DNA of 64,000 bases from Rosa chinensis (Eukaryota > Streptophyta > Magnoliopsida > Rosales > Rosaceae): NCBI RefSeq assembly GCF_002994745.2, contig NC_037091.1, forward strand, positions 310,001-374,000. Direction: 5' to 3'. Made by a program: the position numbers and the translations under genes. How positions within the stretch are numbered: position 1 is the first letter of the stretch; the number at the start of each line of letters is the position of its first letter. This document shows positions 1-13,700 of the stretch, one piece after another. A model generated the notes under the pieces. That model did not search any database. It was given only the letters and a program-made list of their open reading frames with translations, and was not told where the DNA came from.

Positions 1-547
1 TGTCACTTGTCTAATGTCAAAGCCAGCTGCCATTTTTGATGTTTTTGTTGTAAATTTGAGAATTCTATTTTCCTGCATTAAATTTTGAAATTAGATTCTT
101 GTGGAGGAAGTAAAAGAGATAAAGTACATTAGGTTGTGGCATTTTGTTTTAACATTTAAAATTATAATGAGTGAATTCACATATAAGCATGTGTTGTGTG
201 CGTACAGGGGGGCAAACATCAGTAGTTTGCTCCATTAGGTATGGGACTGAATCAAATTCCCCCATCACATAAATGAGTATAGAAATAGTGAAGCACTAGT
301 CTTTGAAAGGAGGGGAGATCAGCATCGCTATGTGCAACTGATCTTTCTATTAGTGCTAGAAATCGATGGTGCGCAAGGATATGTCTAAGCTAACTCTAAT
401 ACTAAATCTCTACTTAATAAACTCTTCATTAGTGTGCATCCATGTCTTTTGTCTAAAAATAACCTATATTTATCTTATTTCATGAGTAGTTAAAACTTCG
501 TTTACAATTCTTATCAATTTAAAAGAAATTTAAATTTGTTTGATTAG
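1..547 (+). other. Intron of the TASH3-like gene at the window edge
   Basis: AT-rich sequence ending in TTAG just before the first recognised exon at 548. I see no convincing coding exon here, so the upstream exons lie outside the window. Confidence 0.6.
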
Positions 548-3500
548 GCAACTCCAGATATGGCCGTCACTCTTCTTGAAATTGCAAGGATCTTTGCAAC
601 TAAAGCCCCGGGGAAGATCGATGCTGATGTACTACAACTACTGTGGAAGGTAATTTTTTTTTTATTTTTTTCCTTCAATCATCACCTCAGGCAGCTCTTA
701 TTGATTCCAAGTCCATCATATGTTTTTCTTCAAGTTTTATTTTTATTTTCTTGAGCAAGTTTTGTTCCATTCGAATTTCAGTCTGTTTTGCATAGTTTTT
801 TTTGGGGCTACAGCTGTTACTGTTTCTTGACTTGGATTTGTTTTTTCACTTCTATACAATTGACTCACTTAGGATGATAAGGTGCCTTGCCTCACTTAGA
901 TGAGCTAGGGTCCAGTATATCGATCTTGTGTCAGTGGTTCATAGTTTACAAAAGTTACAGTGCGCAGATAGCATGCAGAGTATACTTATCAATAGCTGGG
1001 TCCAATAACTTAAAATGGAGCTGAAACCTTGAGATTTTTTCATTTGTTAAACCTCAATGTTTTGGTTTCATTTCAAGTTCAATGGTGAAATTACCCAAAT
1101 GAAAAACACTGCACAAATGGCCCATTTTTCAAAACTTGTAATGCTAAGCCATTTTAGCATAGAGAGACAATTAAATTAAAACCTTTTTGCATGGGTCTGA
1201 GTTGTGGACCTGTGGATTTAGACTTGAGATAAGGGTTGATATGTGTGAATAAATGTCTTTCCATGTGGAAGGATTAGTTTTAAACGGTCATTGTATAGTA
1301 CTTTTCACCTTTTGGTCATTTCAGCACAGAACTTGTCTTCCTTTTCTCTTTTTCAGTTTCTTCTTGTCTTCAGCATTGCCGTTTCCACTCAACTTTGAGA
1401 TTTAATGCTCTGCTCGTTCATTCAAAGAGTCGATCGTTAATTTCTCTCTTTTTTTATTGTTTTTTATTTTATAAATGTCTACGTGTCACGTAGAGTTTCC
1501 TTGGTACTCTCATGGAAACATTGTTCATTTGTTGATCGCAACTGGTATACATTTTGGTCTGATCAATTGCTATTATTGACTCATTCAATTGTAGACTTGT
1601 CTTGTTGGAGCTGGTCCTGATGGGAAACACACTGCATTAGAAGCGGTTACCATAGTTCTCGATTTACCACCACCACAACCTGGGTCAATGTTGGGGCTTA
1701 CATCAGTTGACAGGGTATCCGCATCTGATCCAAAGGCAGCCCTGGCTTTACAGAGATTAGTACAAGCAGCAGTAAGCATCTTAATGACCAGTGGATGCTT
1801 TATTTGCTTCTCTTCAATTTTATTCATTAAATAACATGCATGATTTCTGTTTCTATTGACTTCTGAATAAGTGTACTGTTAGGTATGGTTTCTTGGAGAA
1901 AATGCAAACTATGCTGCTTCTGAATATGCTTGGGAATCCGCAACCCCTCCTGGTACCGCATTGATGATGCTAGATGCAGATAAAATGGTTGCTGCTGCCA
2001 GTTCCCGCAACCCTACTCTAGCTGGTGCATTGACTAGGCTACAGAGGTGTGCATTCAGTGGCAGCTGGGAGGTATTAGCTTCTACCTCAGTGTCACTTTC
2101 TTTTTATTCTTTTTTGCTTTGTGTGGAAAAAAGCTGAAAATTTACTACCTCTATCAATAGTAAGAGTTAAATACGAGTTTCGCCCCCTTGTGTATGGGTC
2201 TGAATATCGTGGGTAAGGGTTGTAATGATTAGTTGAGTGCATATTTCTAAAGCATTGGTACATTGTTATGGTAGTTATATTTGGTGGCCCCTTAGTGCAC
2301 ATGCAGGAATAATTGGAACTTCCATTAACCGATTTTTCTTTGAATCTTTTTTTCTTCCCCCTACCATGTTTCTGGTCCTGTGTATTAGAATTAGTGCTTG
2401 CTACCGAAAAGCAATTGGTAATGGGTAGAGAGGACCAAGTTCTTATATATTATCATGGATGGCTTAGAATTCCTGATGTAGGCTTCTACATTCTCCAACT
2501 TGTCCCCTTAGGTCCGACTACACATTGATGTGGTTATTTCGGAACATGTATGTAGATCTCCCACGGCGTGACTGCATGTCCAGCCCTGCATGTGGTTGGA
2601 CCGAATATCTAATTGCATGGTAGAGACAAATTGGCAGAGATGCCCAAGAATTTATAGATTATTATGCAAGGCTTGGAATCTACAGTCCCCAACAACAATG
2701 ATTTTCCTGTATAAAAAAAATCGTCAACCATTGAACTCCCCCTCTGCTCTTGTGCTCAGAGCCTTGCACTGTGGTGCATGCATGCACACATTGTTTTTGT
2801 GTAATGAATTATCAACAGGAGTTCTCTCTTTATCTTAGCAATAAAGTCTGGAGTTGCAGTAGCAACTTCTTCTTCTTAGCAAAAAAAAGAAGAAGTTGCA
2901 GTAGCAGTAGGCATTAATAAAAGAATTTCAGGAGTATAAGCGGAATAGGAGGGGAGGAGACAGGACAGGTGAAGAAGCAATAATAAACTGAGGTCCTAAA
3001 CAGTAAGTCAATGACCTAGATAAACTGAGCTCTTTAGCTGAGGTGATAAACGTGAGAATTCTTCTGAGATAGACAGTAACATTCCCCAGATAAAGATGGA
3101 TGAAAATACATCAAACTGACCACAAGGATAGAGACAAACATCCAAGTGATGGATTAAATATAGTGATGTAAATGAAAACAGAAACACAGCAACTAAGTGT
3201 GGAATTGAACACTTAGAGCTAGGTAAGATTACTCCAAACACCGTTGGAGCCTAGATTTCTAAGGGAAATCTGGGAAACCTTGAAGTATTTCAATATGGGA
3301 ATACTTTGAATAAAACTTAAGAACTGAATTCGTACAGGTCTGGGCTAAACCCCCTTTTAAAATACTACCAGACATTCGCTAGACCTTTCCAGACATTCCC
3401 TGCTCCTTTCTAGAGCCCACAAACAACATTAAAGACTCCTAATTCCCAGATTACATTAAATGCTAAGACAGCTATCAGACTACCCCCTTAGACTCTAAAC

Positions 3501-6500
3501 AAGTATACAGAAACTACCAAGAACTACATCTTAATTACTTGCATCATATAGTCACATCAGTTTGCATAAAATATATTCCATTCACTTTAGATTTGTTACT
3601 CTTTAAGTTTTTATTTTTTTATTTTTAACCTGTTGGTTCTTTGGGTTCTCCAGGTTCGGATCATTGCTGCTCAAGCTCTCACAACTATGGCAATAAGATC
3701 TGGTGAGCCTTTTAGGCTACAAATCTATGAATTTTTACACACTATAGCACAGGGCGGAGTGCAGTCTCAGTTTTCTGACATGCATCCCAGTAATGGAGAA
3801 GACCAAGGAGCTAGTGGCACAGGCCTTGGAGTTCTAATAAGTCCCATGATAGAGGTTCTTGATGAAATGTATAGGGCACAAGATGATTTGATCAAGTAAG
3901 TAGTTTCTTTCTTCAATTGAGTCGATTCTTTTTGTAAGTATTCGTACTAATTTGTTCTGTGGGTAAATAGGGAAATGCGCAACCATGATAATGCTAATAA
4001 GGAATGGACAGATGAAGAGCTTAAGAAACTCTATGAAACCCATGAAAGGTTGCTTGATCTTGTTTCTCTTTTTTGTTATGTTCCAAGGGCAAAATATCTG
4101 CCTTTGGGGCCAATAAGGTACAGATTCAATTTAACTGCTTTATTTCTTTTATTGTTATTATTTATGGTCAAATTTGAAAGAACGAGTTCGAAGAAGCTTT
4201 GTATTGGTGATGTGGCCACTATACCAAGTATCAAGAGTGAAAACTGTTAAATATTACCCTTAGAGAAATTAGCAACAAAACCACACGGATCTCCATTTCA
4301 TATTTAGCATTAACCCAAAAGAACTGTAGCAAACATGTAGATATTCTTGATATTTAGCTACAAAGATCTCCATTTTATATTTATTATTAGCCAAAAAGAA
4401 TTGCGACAAATATCTCGATATTCTTGATATTTCAGAGCCACATAGATTCCCACTTACAACTAATTTCTTTTTACAAATACTGTTATGCAAGAACATGTTT
4501 TTTTTCAAGAGGTGGCAGATTGACTTTGGTTCAAGGTGTCCTTAGTTGCCTTCCAACTTATTACTTGTCTTTGGGAGCTCTGGATAGCTTAAGATACTGG
4601 CCAAGCCCATTGGGTCTCAGTTTTGATGGTTGTCAAAGACTTTTGGCCAAAAAAAATGTTGTCAAAGATTAGAACCTTTTGTCCATTATGTTAAGCCTGC
4701 TGTTTCCTTATTCTTGTAGGGTGATTTGTGTGATTCCTAGTCCTGATGCCGATATTATTTGTTTAGTGATTTGATTTGTAGCTCTGCTCTTTTGTGGACT
4801 ACTAGTCCACCTTCGTTTGTTTCATTCTTTTTGTTCACTAAATTCCGTTTCTCTCTAAAAAAGAAAAAAGAAATCACTTCTTATGAAGTATTAACCTTGT
4901 GAAATGATCAGCTGTGAGAAGGTGATGAGACGGGTTAAATCTAATTTGGTTTGAATAGTGCAAGTGGTTTCTCATTTTGGGTTTTCACTTTTTTCTATAT
5001 CTGCATTTCTTATCCTCTTTTGTTCATTCACCTGCTTAATCTTATGACAGTGCGAAACTTATCGACATCTATCGCACCAGGCATAATATTAGTGCATCAA
5101 CTGGTTTGAGTGATCCAGCTGTTGCTACTGGAATTTCTGATCTTATGTATGAATCTAAACCAGCAGCTGTAGAGCCTGATGTGCTTGATGATGACCTTGT
5201 AAATGCTTGGGCAGCAAACCTTGGTGATGACGGACTGTTAGGAAATAATGCACCAGCAATGAGCAGGGTAACAAATACTTTTAATATATTATTGTAGTCT
5301 GAACTTTTGATTTCTTTGAAAATTATGTAGCTGAAGGATAGAATAAAGGGATTGAAATTGGCACCCCCTTTCTGACAAACCAAACCCCCCTCCAAGAGTA
5401 ATTTTTTAACGGACGTGCATGGAGGGGGGTGTGGTTTGTAAAAAAGGGATGCCAATTTCACCTTCCTAGAATAGTACTTCTCAAATTAATAGTCAAATAC
5501 ATCAAATCCTGATTCTGAGTGAGACATTTATATATCTCTTATCTCCTGTCTCTATAAATATACTATATAATTCAGATATGAAAGATCTTTTAGCACATTA
5601 TTATAAGTTTCTTTAGATATACTTGAGATGTCAGAAAGTAAATACCTTACTCTTTGTTTATACTTTGTCCTTTACATTGAAAATAGTATGGTAAATGAAC
5701 TTGTGTTGAAATTCAAGGTGGAAAGCTTAACCAGAACTGAACCTGAGGTCACATGTTCAGTGTAATTCTAGGATTGCCACTTAGTGGCCAATATTCAACT
5801 GGTTGCTACAACGATAAAATGAAATGTAAGAAAAAACGTGGATGACCCCCATATGACTAGGACCAGCCAGGACTGACCGTGTGAAATGGTTTCAGGCTTT
5901 ATCTCATGCTTCTTGGAAGTACACCGATGTTCAAAATTTTGAAATTAGGATCAAACTCTACTTGCATGTAGTGGGCAGCATAGAATTCCAGTCCTCCAGA
6001 AGCAAGTCTGAAGATGAGTGGAAGAGGTGGTGTGCCACACATGGCACGCATAGGAGGATAGTGTCTTATTTGCATGCTATCAAGGGGTGATTAAATTCAA
6101 AGCAGGGGAGGTGGCACATAAAGGGTTATCCTTATAATGTACTCACTGAGGTCCAACAAATGGTAGGCATCCCAAATGCCAGAAGAATAAAGGGGTAGTG
6201 TCCATGTCACTGACTATCCAGGAATCTCACCGTGTAGGTAATAGTGGGTCAAACTTCAGTCACATTCTGCAGAAGACAACAAAAAGTTTGAGGGGTGACT
6301 AGAAGCTAGGGAAAGAAGGCTTAGTGGGCCATAAAGTTGCAAGGATTTTCTCGGACCTAGCTCAGATGAATGTTGTTGCAATTTCGAAATGTCGATAGAG
6401 TAATGATAATGGAAAGGAAAACTAACTATGGGTTTTGGGAATTTAACTCGCATAGGTTAGAAATCTAAGACATTAATCATGTGTCCTAGAGACACAAGAA

Positions 6501-9500
6501 CAAAAGAATAAGGCCGCTAGAAAGGAGACCTGAAAATCATTTCTTTGGTGAGTTATGTCTGGGCATCTCTTTGGGCCTCTATATATTGGGAGTTTAAATA
6601 TTACCCTCTTTCATCTATTATTCTATGTTGGTAGACTGTTGTAGTTTAGGACTCTCTGCATGGTATGTTGTTGTGTCAGTTGAGTGTCTTATTTTGTTGC
6701 TCAATCTGTCTCTCTTTCTTTTGCAAACTTCTTGATCACTTCTTTGTATTATGCTTTTAGTTAATCAATAAATAGCTGTTTCTTTTTCAAAAAATTTAAA
6801 AAGTAGACCTGAAAATCATTTCTAAATTGCTTTAATTACAGAAAATGTAGAACGATTCTATTAGATGCTAGCATGCTAATTTATTATACTTTAAACTTGA
6901 CTCCTGCATCGGTTGTTGTTTGGTAATTTAACTGTTTACTCACAAAACCTAAAAGAAATAGAGCATCTAGTTTTTAGCAGTTTGATATTTAAGTGTTACA
7001 GGGTTGGGGAGGATACCTCCTGTTTTGGTTCCCCAACACCGGCTGGCTGGCGGTATGTATGACAACCTAGGCTTAGGATATCTGTTATCACGGTTTCCAA
7101 GTTTAAAGTTCAGAAAATAACTTCCTTGATTTAATGTTGTGGATGATATTTTGCATAGATGATTGATTAAAGGTCTGTTCTTAAAAAGCGAAATTTAGAT
7201 TCTATTGTTACACTTCTTATTTTGTACTTTGCATAGCACTTTCAGCTTACAGTAGAATGTCTTGATCCACCTTGAGTGGATAATTATTTCACGTCCATTT
7301 CCTGTTAGGTTAATGAATTTCTAGCTGGTGCTGGAACTGATGCTCCTGATGTTGATGAGGAAAACATCATCTCTAGGCCGTCGGTTGGTTACGATGATAT
7401 GTGGGCAAAGACCCTTTTAGAGACTTCAGAACTGGAGGTATGCTTTTAGCATTCTTCAATTTGCACTGTATGCAATAGAGCTGGAGTAGCAATGTATCTG
7501 AGGAGGTTGTAACCAACTATAATCACTTGAATTGCAGGAAGAAGACGCGAGGTCATCCGGGACATCTTCACCTGAATCAACAGGCTCGGTCGAAACTTCC
7601 ATATCATCGCATTTTGGGGGAATGAATTACCCTTCACTTTTCAGTTCACGGCCAGTATGGGATGCATTCATTATTTTCTTGCTCTGTTTTTCTTCTACAT
7701 TGTATTATTCATGCTCCTGATTTTTCTGTTCACATGCTTTGGATGTGCTAAGGGTCTAGTACCAGGCTTGATTATTTTGGCTCTAGAAATTTAATACAGT
7801 AAGTAGTCCTTGGGTGGTGTTACTAATAAAGTAGATTATTTTGGCTCTAGAAATTTAATACAGTAAGTAGTCCTTGGGTGGTGTTACTAATAAAGTAATC
7901 GGGGGTTCACATCCAAAACCAATTGGCGATGGATGGAGTGGCCCAAACCCTTATAAACCCATAGGCAAGGTCCCATTTTTCCCATATGGGATGTATATAT
8001 TCTCAACACGCCCCCGCACGTGTGGCGAATTTTCAAGCCATACGCCTGGACAACTTTGGGTGACGTGGAGCCCGTGTGGCCGCGAGGCATGCACACATGG
8101 GTAACCCGCTTTGATACCATGATAAAGTAATCGGGGGTTCACATCCAAAACCAATTGGCAATGGATGGAGTGGCCCAAACCCTTCTAAACCCATAGGCAA
8201 GGTCTCATTTTTCCCATGTGGGATGTATATATTCTCAACAGTTACTTTAACAACTAGCGCTCTATAATTGTAGTTGCTCATATAGGCAAAACAAAGCATA
8301 TCAGAGTGAACGATTCAAGAGCCGCGTGCTTTATATTCTGAGCTATAGTCTATTTTCATGTGTGCATTAAAATGGCCCAGCCTGGATGGGCTTTTGCTTA
8401 TGGCCTTTCTTTGAAGTAGAAGAAATGTACCACTTAATAATCTGAGAAAAATTTTGCTTTTGGTTTTGTAAGGGAAAACAAAAAACAAAAAAAGCAGCCT
8501 GTGCGATGAATGTGTATTTTTTGTTCAAAGAGTATAACAAGGGTCAAAGCTTTAGGGTTAAAGTTCATCTTGTTGGAACATTCTCTAAGCATAGCCTGTC
8601 TCGCAAAGGGTCAATTAACAGTTCTGATACTTGTTGCCTAATTGATCCCTGAATAGTACTGGTTACTAATGGACTCTTCCTTGACATAAACTACAGCATC
8701 TGCAATATAGAATTTAATGTTTGGTTAATTAATTACTTGTAACAGGAGAGGTCTGGAGGAAGCAGATATAGCAATCCATCTATGGGGGGTCCCTCATTCA
8801 ATGAGGGTTTAGGATCTCCAGTTAGTTCTCATTGTCTCTCATGTATCTAGTTTTGTATCCTCTGACTGTCAAAATTCTGATTCTTCCAACTCTTACCAGA
8901 TTAGAGAAGAGCCTCCGCCATACTCATCACCTGCAACGCAAAGATTTGAGTCGTTTGAGAATCCCTTAGCTGGGCATGGATCCCAGAGTTTTGGATCCCA
9001 AGATGACGAACGCGTTTCTTCTGGAAATCCTCAACATGGAACAGCACTTTATGACTTCACTGCTGGTGGAGATGATGAGGTAATGAACTCCTAATGATCC
9101 AGTCTGGCCTTAAAGTATTGTTTTAGGATCCAAGGGTGTCTCATTTTTAGCCTGTCAGCACATATATATTTGTATAGATCAATGATCCTATGATACAAAA
9201 GCTTATTGGATGACCCTCTGCCTTCTCATATGCCAGAAATATTGCTGTCTTTTCTCAGTCAAATTAGTAGGCCATTTTGAGTGCAAACATGGAGGTGGCT
9301 AATATGGTTTTCTGTCCATGCAGTTAAATTTAACAGCTGGAGAGGAGGTTGATATCGAGTACGAAGTGGATGGCTGGTTTTATGTAAGTAACTAAGTATA
9401 CAGGGTGCATAGGTTTAAACAATATTTGTGGCTTGTCCGTGCTTCATTTTCTAGAAAGCAAGATTTCATCAATTTGCTCCTCTATTTGATTTGATTATGT

Positions 9501-9888
9501 GAAATAGGTTCAGAAACATGAAGCTTGTATTGTATTCAGTATATGTATGTGGTTTTCTATTGGACAAGGAAAGAAACAACCTAACCAAAAGTTCTGTCCC
9601 AAAATTAAGGGTTTCACCTGGACCCCCGGGGTAGTAAAAGTTTCACCCTGAATTGCATCTGTTTAGTTTTGCTGGGATCTTAATTTCTCTAAATTTTTCA
9701 TTTAATTATTTATTTTGTTAATTACCATTTTGACTCGTTTTCTACATAGTGCTCCTTTCAAGTGAGGCAACATTTGGTCCTAATGTATTGGACCATACCT
9801 GACATTTTTACAGGTAAAGAAGAAACGCCCTGGGAGGGATGGGAAAATGGCTGGTCTGGTCCCTGTCCTCTATGTTAGTCAGTCTTGA
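548..9888 (+). CDS. TASH3: TASH3-like TPLATE-complex subunit with C-terminal SH3 domain (3' part, 12 exons)
   Basis: Exons 548-649, 1595-1771, 1883-2071, 3654-3895, 3971-4117, 5051-5267, 7309-7437, 7538-7654, 8746-8820, 8900-9079, 9324-9383 and 9814-9888 (stop TGA) join with GT-AG borders and matching phase. They give 569 residues with no internal stop. The N-terminal part seen here is helical repeat-like (motif IIAAQALTTMAIRSGEPF). Then come an acidic, Ser/Pro-rich linker and a C-terminal SH3 domain with ALYDF, DELNLTAGEEVDI, GWFYVKK and GLVPVLYV. This order matches plant TASH3 (Arabidopsis At2g07360 family, about 1200 residues), a subunit of the TPLATE adaptor complex that drives clathrin-mediated endocytosis at the plasma membrane. 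The first half of the protein lies upstream of the window. Introns are large and repeat-laden, yet every exon is clean, so the gene is probably functional. Exon borders are my reading and need cDNA support. Confidence 0.9.
2072..3653 (+). other. Large intron of the TASH3-like gene (1.6 kb)
   Basis: Bounded by GT at 2072 and CAG at 3651-3653. It holds a small hairpin near 2860-2905 (GAAGAAGTTGCAGTAGCA against its complement) and moderately complex non-coding sequence at 2930-3560 that could be a decayed retroelement. I see no coding domain in it. Confidence 0.55.
4500..4875 (+). mobile_element. L1-type LINE reverse transcriptase remnant in a TASH3 intron
   Basis: A translated stretch at 4508-4575 reads GGRLTLVQGVLSCLPTYYL. 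This is the conserved block near the end of the RT domain in plant L1-type non-LTR retrotransposons. The sequence then goes non-coding and ends in an A-rich stretch near 4855-4875, as expected for a LINE 3' end. It lies wholly within the intron 4118-5050, in sense orientation. Most of the element is missing, so this is a dead 5'-truncated and internally deleted copy. Confidence 0.65.
5346..5466. mobile_element. Short palindromic MITE in a TASH3 intron
   Basis: A 121-bp foldback. The left part has GAAATTGGCACCCCC and CAAACCCCCCTCCA; the right part carries the complements (TGGAGGGGGG, GGGATGCCAATTTC). The 7-bp string TAGAATA flanks it at 5339-5345 and 5467-5473, a likely target-site duplication. 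It has no coding capacity and lies in the 2-kb intron 5268-7308. The rest of that intron shows no gene; a LINE/SINE-like tail may sit near 6650-6810. Confidence 0.65.
7770..7897. repeat. 64-bp tandem duplication at the edge of a TRIM
   Basis: Positions 7770-7833 and 7834-7897 are identical to my eye, each starting GATTATTTTGG and ending AATAAAGTA. The unit includes the first ten bases of the TRIM that begins at 7888, so the duplication arose after the TRIM had inserted. Confidence 0.85.
7888..8240 (-). mobile_element. Complete TRIM retrotransposon (two 121-bp LTRs) in a TASH3 intron
   Basis: Direct repeats at 7888-8008 and 8120-8240 are the LTRs. On the - strand they start TGTTGAGAATATA and end in CTTTATCA (the 7888 copy ends TTA through a point change). 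On the - strand a TGGTATCAAAGCGGG primer-binding site, complementary to initiator tRNA-Met, directly follows the LTR at 8120-8240. A G-rich polypurine-like tract precedes the other LTR. The 5-bp string GTTAC flanks the element at 7883-7887 and 8241-8245. The body between LTRs is only about 110 bp, with no protein. Open frames across this region are incidental. Confidence 0.93.
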
Positions 9889-10708
9889 ATTGCAGATTGA
9901 CCTGCTATTCTTGGTTCTGCACCGTCTTATGTAAGGCAGTGGGCTTGCTTGCGGTACCTGGAAGTTTAAGTCTCCAGTTTGGTGCCACATTAGTGAATCT
10001 CCTGGTACATCCACATTTTTTGAGCAGTGGGAGTTCCGTGAGAATCAGCCAGGATGTTGGTCATTGTTCATAGTTCTTGGTTGCATTATATGTTGACATT
10101 TGTTTATAGTGTTCTTGGTTGTTTTATATGTTCACGTTGCTATACTTCCATTGTGCTTTTGATTTTGTTACCACAAAAGGTGTAGACCCTATTTTATTGA
10201 ATGTCCAGGCAATAGATTGCTCGTTTTCGTTACGTAATTGGTCGGTTATAATGATGGAGTGTGAGATGCTCGCTTTTAGTTCAAACAAGAATGGCATCAC
10301 CCTGTATTACATCCCGTCAACTAGCATCCTATATATTTTTTTTATAAATGAATTGTTATTTCCATGTAGCCTATCGTGTGCGAGGTTTGTTTTGGCCCGA
10401 GTGTGTGAACTGGTTTTCAAAACCACCAAACTATTATTTAATCCCGTCTTGTCAATTTCTTTACCATGTGTTGGGCTTTTGGGCATACTCTCTACTCTAA
10501 AACGAATTAATGAACCTTACTCGATGGTTTGACGTGTGTGCTGCATAAAAGAAGACTCTGCAGCGACTCATTTTTGTATTTACAGAGGGAGAATTTCAGA
10601 AACTACAGGCTTGACCAAAGTAACACTGACATGCAAATACAAGAATTAAAGTCTTCCTATATCTTTCGGGTTTAGGATCTTGTATTATTGTGTACATGTT
10701 AAGGGACG
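9889..10708 (+). other. 3' UTR of the TASH3-like gene and short intergenic spacer
   Basis: Follows the TGA at 9886-9888. T-rich sequence up to roughly 10.1-10.2 kb is the probable 3' UTR. An open frame at 10119-10532 has no recognisable domain, and I treat it as chance. The spacer ends at the hAT element starting at 10709. Confidence 0.5.
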
Positions 10709-13700
10709 TAGGGTGGGCGTTTGAGGCCAAAAACCTGAGGGACCAATCTGGAAACCCGAGAAACCGATAGTTTGGGTCGGTCTTTGAAGTCATTTTTTAC
10801 GATCCAGGCTAAAGATCAAACCGTGAACATCAACTACGGGCCGGTCTCGGTTTATAACTTCTCTAAGTTTGAGTAACTTGAACCGGCCTGACTGTACTGA
10901 CTTGTATACGTGGTAGTGTGTTATTGGTCGTCCCTAAAACCTAAATCCTGTGTCAAAACACGACCTCAGCCTCACTTTGCCTCATTTGTTCGATCATAAC
11001 CCTAGTTCCTAAATTTCTTCCCCAAATTCTACCTCAATTAGTCAATCAACCAAAACAAGCTATTGACCCCAATTTCTTCCCTCAATTGACTCTCATTCTC
11101 TGATTCTCCCAATTTGTTCGACTCCCATTCTTTCCCTCAATCGACAAAAACAAGCTTCATGTCTTAGTTCGCTGCCAAGCATGGCCTCACTTAAGACAAC
11201 AGCAAAGTCAGCAACCAGTATGGCTTCAAGGGGCGCCAAAAATGCTATAATTTTGGCAACATCAACAGCAGAAGCAAGTCAGTCCAATCCAGCAAGTTCA
11301 ACAGCTCTACCACCTGTTGACCCGAAAGGGAAGGGGAAGAGGAAAAAGGGTGACAAGCCTGGAAAGTTTCGATCTGATGTTTGGCTGCACTTTGAGAAGA
11401 TTGAAAAGCCTATGTTCGAAACAGTTGATGGGAAGATGCAGCAAGTCCGAACTGTCACTCACGCCCAATGTAAGTATTATTCAACCGATTTGGCTTGTGA
11501 TCCACATGAAAATGGGACTAGTTCTCTTAGGAGACACATTCAAGATGTCTATAAGAAGTATCCGGGTAGGGCTGACATAGAGAAAAGGCTGACGCTATTG
11601 AGTGGTGATGGGAGTGTAAGTGTTAGTGGTGAAACTAGTCTAGCTGTTAAACTATGGTCGCAAGATCGGTGTAGGATAGCTGCAGTTGAGAAGACTGTGA
11701 TGGATTAATTGCCATTTAGCGCAATTGAAAGGAAGGGTTTTAGTCATTTTTGTTTAGTGGTTGTCCCAAAGTGGGAGATTCCATGTAGGAGAACAATAGT
11801 GAAACTGTTTTCGAAGATGTATGATGCAAAAAAGGTGGAACTAAGGAAGGAATTGTAGAGTCATAGTGTGTGTTTAACCACTGATACATGGAAATCAGTG
11901 CAAAGCATAAACTACATGGTCCTAACTGCACATTTTATAGATTATAGATGGAAGATGCACACAAGAATTCTCAACTTTTGTGTAAATTAGTAATCATTCG
12001 GGCAATAGCATATGGAAGCTTATCGAATCATGCTTGATTCAATGGGGTATTGAGGGGGTTTTGACAATTAGTGTCGATAATGCCGTGGCTAATAAGCATG
12101 CAATTGATTATGTGAGGAAGAAAATGGTGAATTGGTCGAAGAAGCTGATTTTAGGAGGGAAGTTTCTGCATGGGAGGTGTTTGGCTCACATCCTCAATCT
12201 CATTGCGAGATCAGGACTCACAATGTTAGATAGGTAAGTGGGTTCGATTAGGAATGCAGTTAAGTATTTTAGGAGCAGTTCATCCAGGCTTGAGGTGTTC
12301 AAGAAGTATGTTGAGAAAGAGAAGTTGGAATCTAAGAAAATCTATGTCTTAGATGTCCCAACTAGGTGGAATTCAACATTTATTATGTTGGAGGCTGCCC
12401 TAGAGCTGAAGAAAACCTTCTACAGGATGGCTGACGAAGAGGACAGCAAGTACAAGAGCTATTTTGATGAACCTAAACCTGAACACAATGATGGGGAGCT
12501 TGAAGATGGTTTTGTAGTGGTCGATCCGAAGACCAGAAAGAGGATTGGACCACCAAATGAACATGATTGGGAGAAAGCAGCAATATTTGTGTAGTTCTTG
12601 AAGGTCTTCTATAAGGTAACCTTGAGGGTTAGTGCATCGAACAAGCCTACCTCACATCGAGCATTCCATGACATTGTAAGCATTCAAGCTGAGATATAAG
12701 GCTTGTTTGATAGAGATGAAGAAGATTTTGAGCATGAAGCACATAAAACCCTTTACTAGATGGTTGTGAAGATGAAAGCCAAGTTTACGAATTACTTTGC
12801 CAAGCTGGAGGACATGAACCAGCTTCTTTTGGTAGCTCTTGTGCTGGATCCTAGGTATAAGCTTAGGAATTTTGGCAGTACTTGTCGGGATATGCTTGGA
12901 TATGATGGTTCGTAAGTTAAGAAGGCATCGAAGGAACTGAAGGTGTTAGTTGTGCATCTTACTAACCTATATGCATCTTCAAATGGACCTCAGAAAAACA
13001 AAAACCAGTTCAGGGAGTGGCATTACTAGTGGAAGGACTGGAAGCAGCAACTTTAGTACAAGGACCTTGAGTGGCAAGAAGGCTGACATGTTGAAGAAAT
13101 GTAAAACAGAGTTGAGGGAATCAGAAGAGGTGGTTGCTGCGCAACATGAAGTGGACAGATATTGTCTTGATCCAATTGAAGATCCACCTGAAGAAGAGGA
13201 TTGGGACATTTTGATGTGGTGGAGGCTTAATGGAGTGAAGTACCCAAATTTGCAACTTGTGGCCAAAGTTGTGCTTGTTGTCTTAGTTAGTACAATGGCT
13301 TCTGAAAATGCCTTTAGTACTGGAGGTAGGGTAATTGATCCCTATAGAAGTTTAATGACTCCAAGAACTGTGGAAGCCCTTATATGCATGCAAAATTGGA
13401 TCAATTCTACCAGCATATCCGAGATCGAGTACTTTCCCACTACCGAAGAGTTCGAATTCTATGAAAAATGGAAAAATGTGCGTGATTGTTTCAAACTTTC
13501 AGTACATTACTTGTGAAGTTTTTTTTTTTTTTTTTGTTATGCATTAAAGTGAACTAATTGTGAGTACTTTTGGTGTAGAACATCAACTTGAGGATACTGG
13601 CTCAAGTGAAAAGGCTCGTGCGAGAAAGCTCTCAAAGCCTGCAAAGATAACAATCGATTGTGATGCAGCAGGGGCTTCAAATACATCATCTTGAATGCTT

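Noticed and set aside
193..235. Possible small TASH3 exon between a CAG and a GTATGG
   Set aside because: The only phase that joins to the exon at 548 would end in a TAG stop codon, so it cannot be an exon of this gene in this form.
7874..8299. Overlapping open frames on both strands
   Set aside because: They are produced by the TRIM LTR pair and have no protein domain.
10119..10532. 137-codon frame downstream of TASH3
   Set aside because: Hydrophobic, low-information sequence with no domain, in AT-rich 3' flank; most likely chance.
12979..13266. Antisense frame over the hAT transposase
   Set aside because: Shadow of the dimerisation-domain coding strand.
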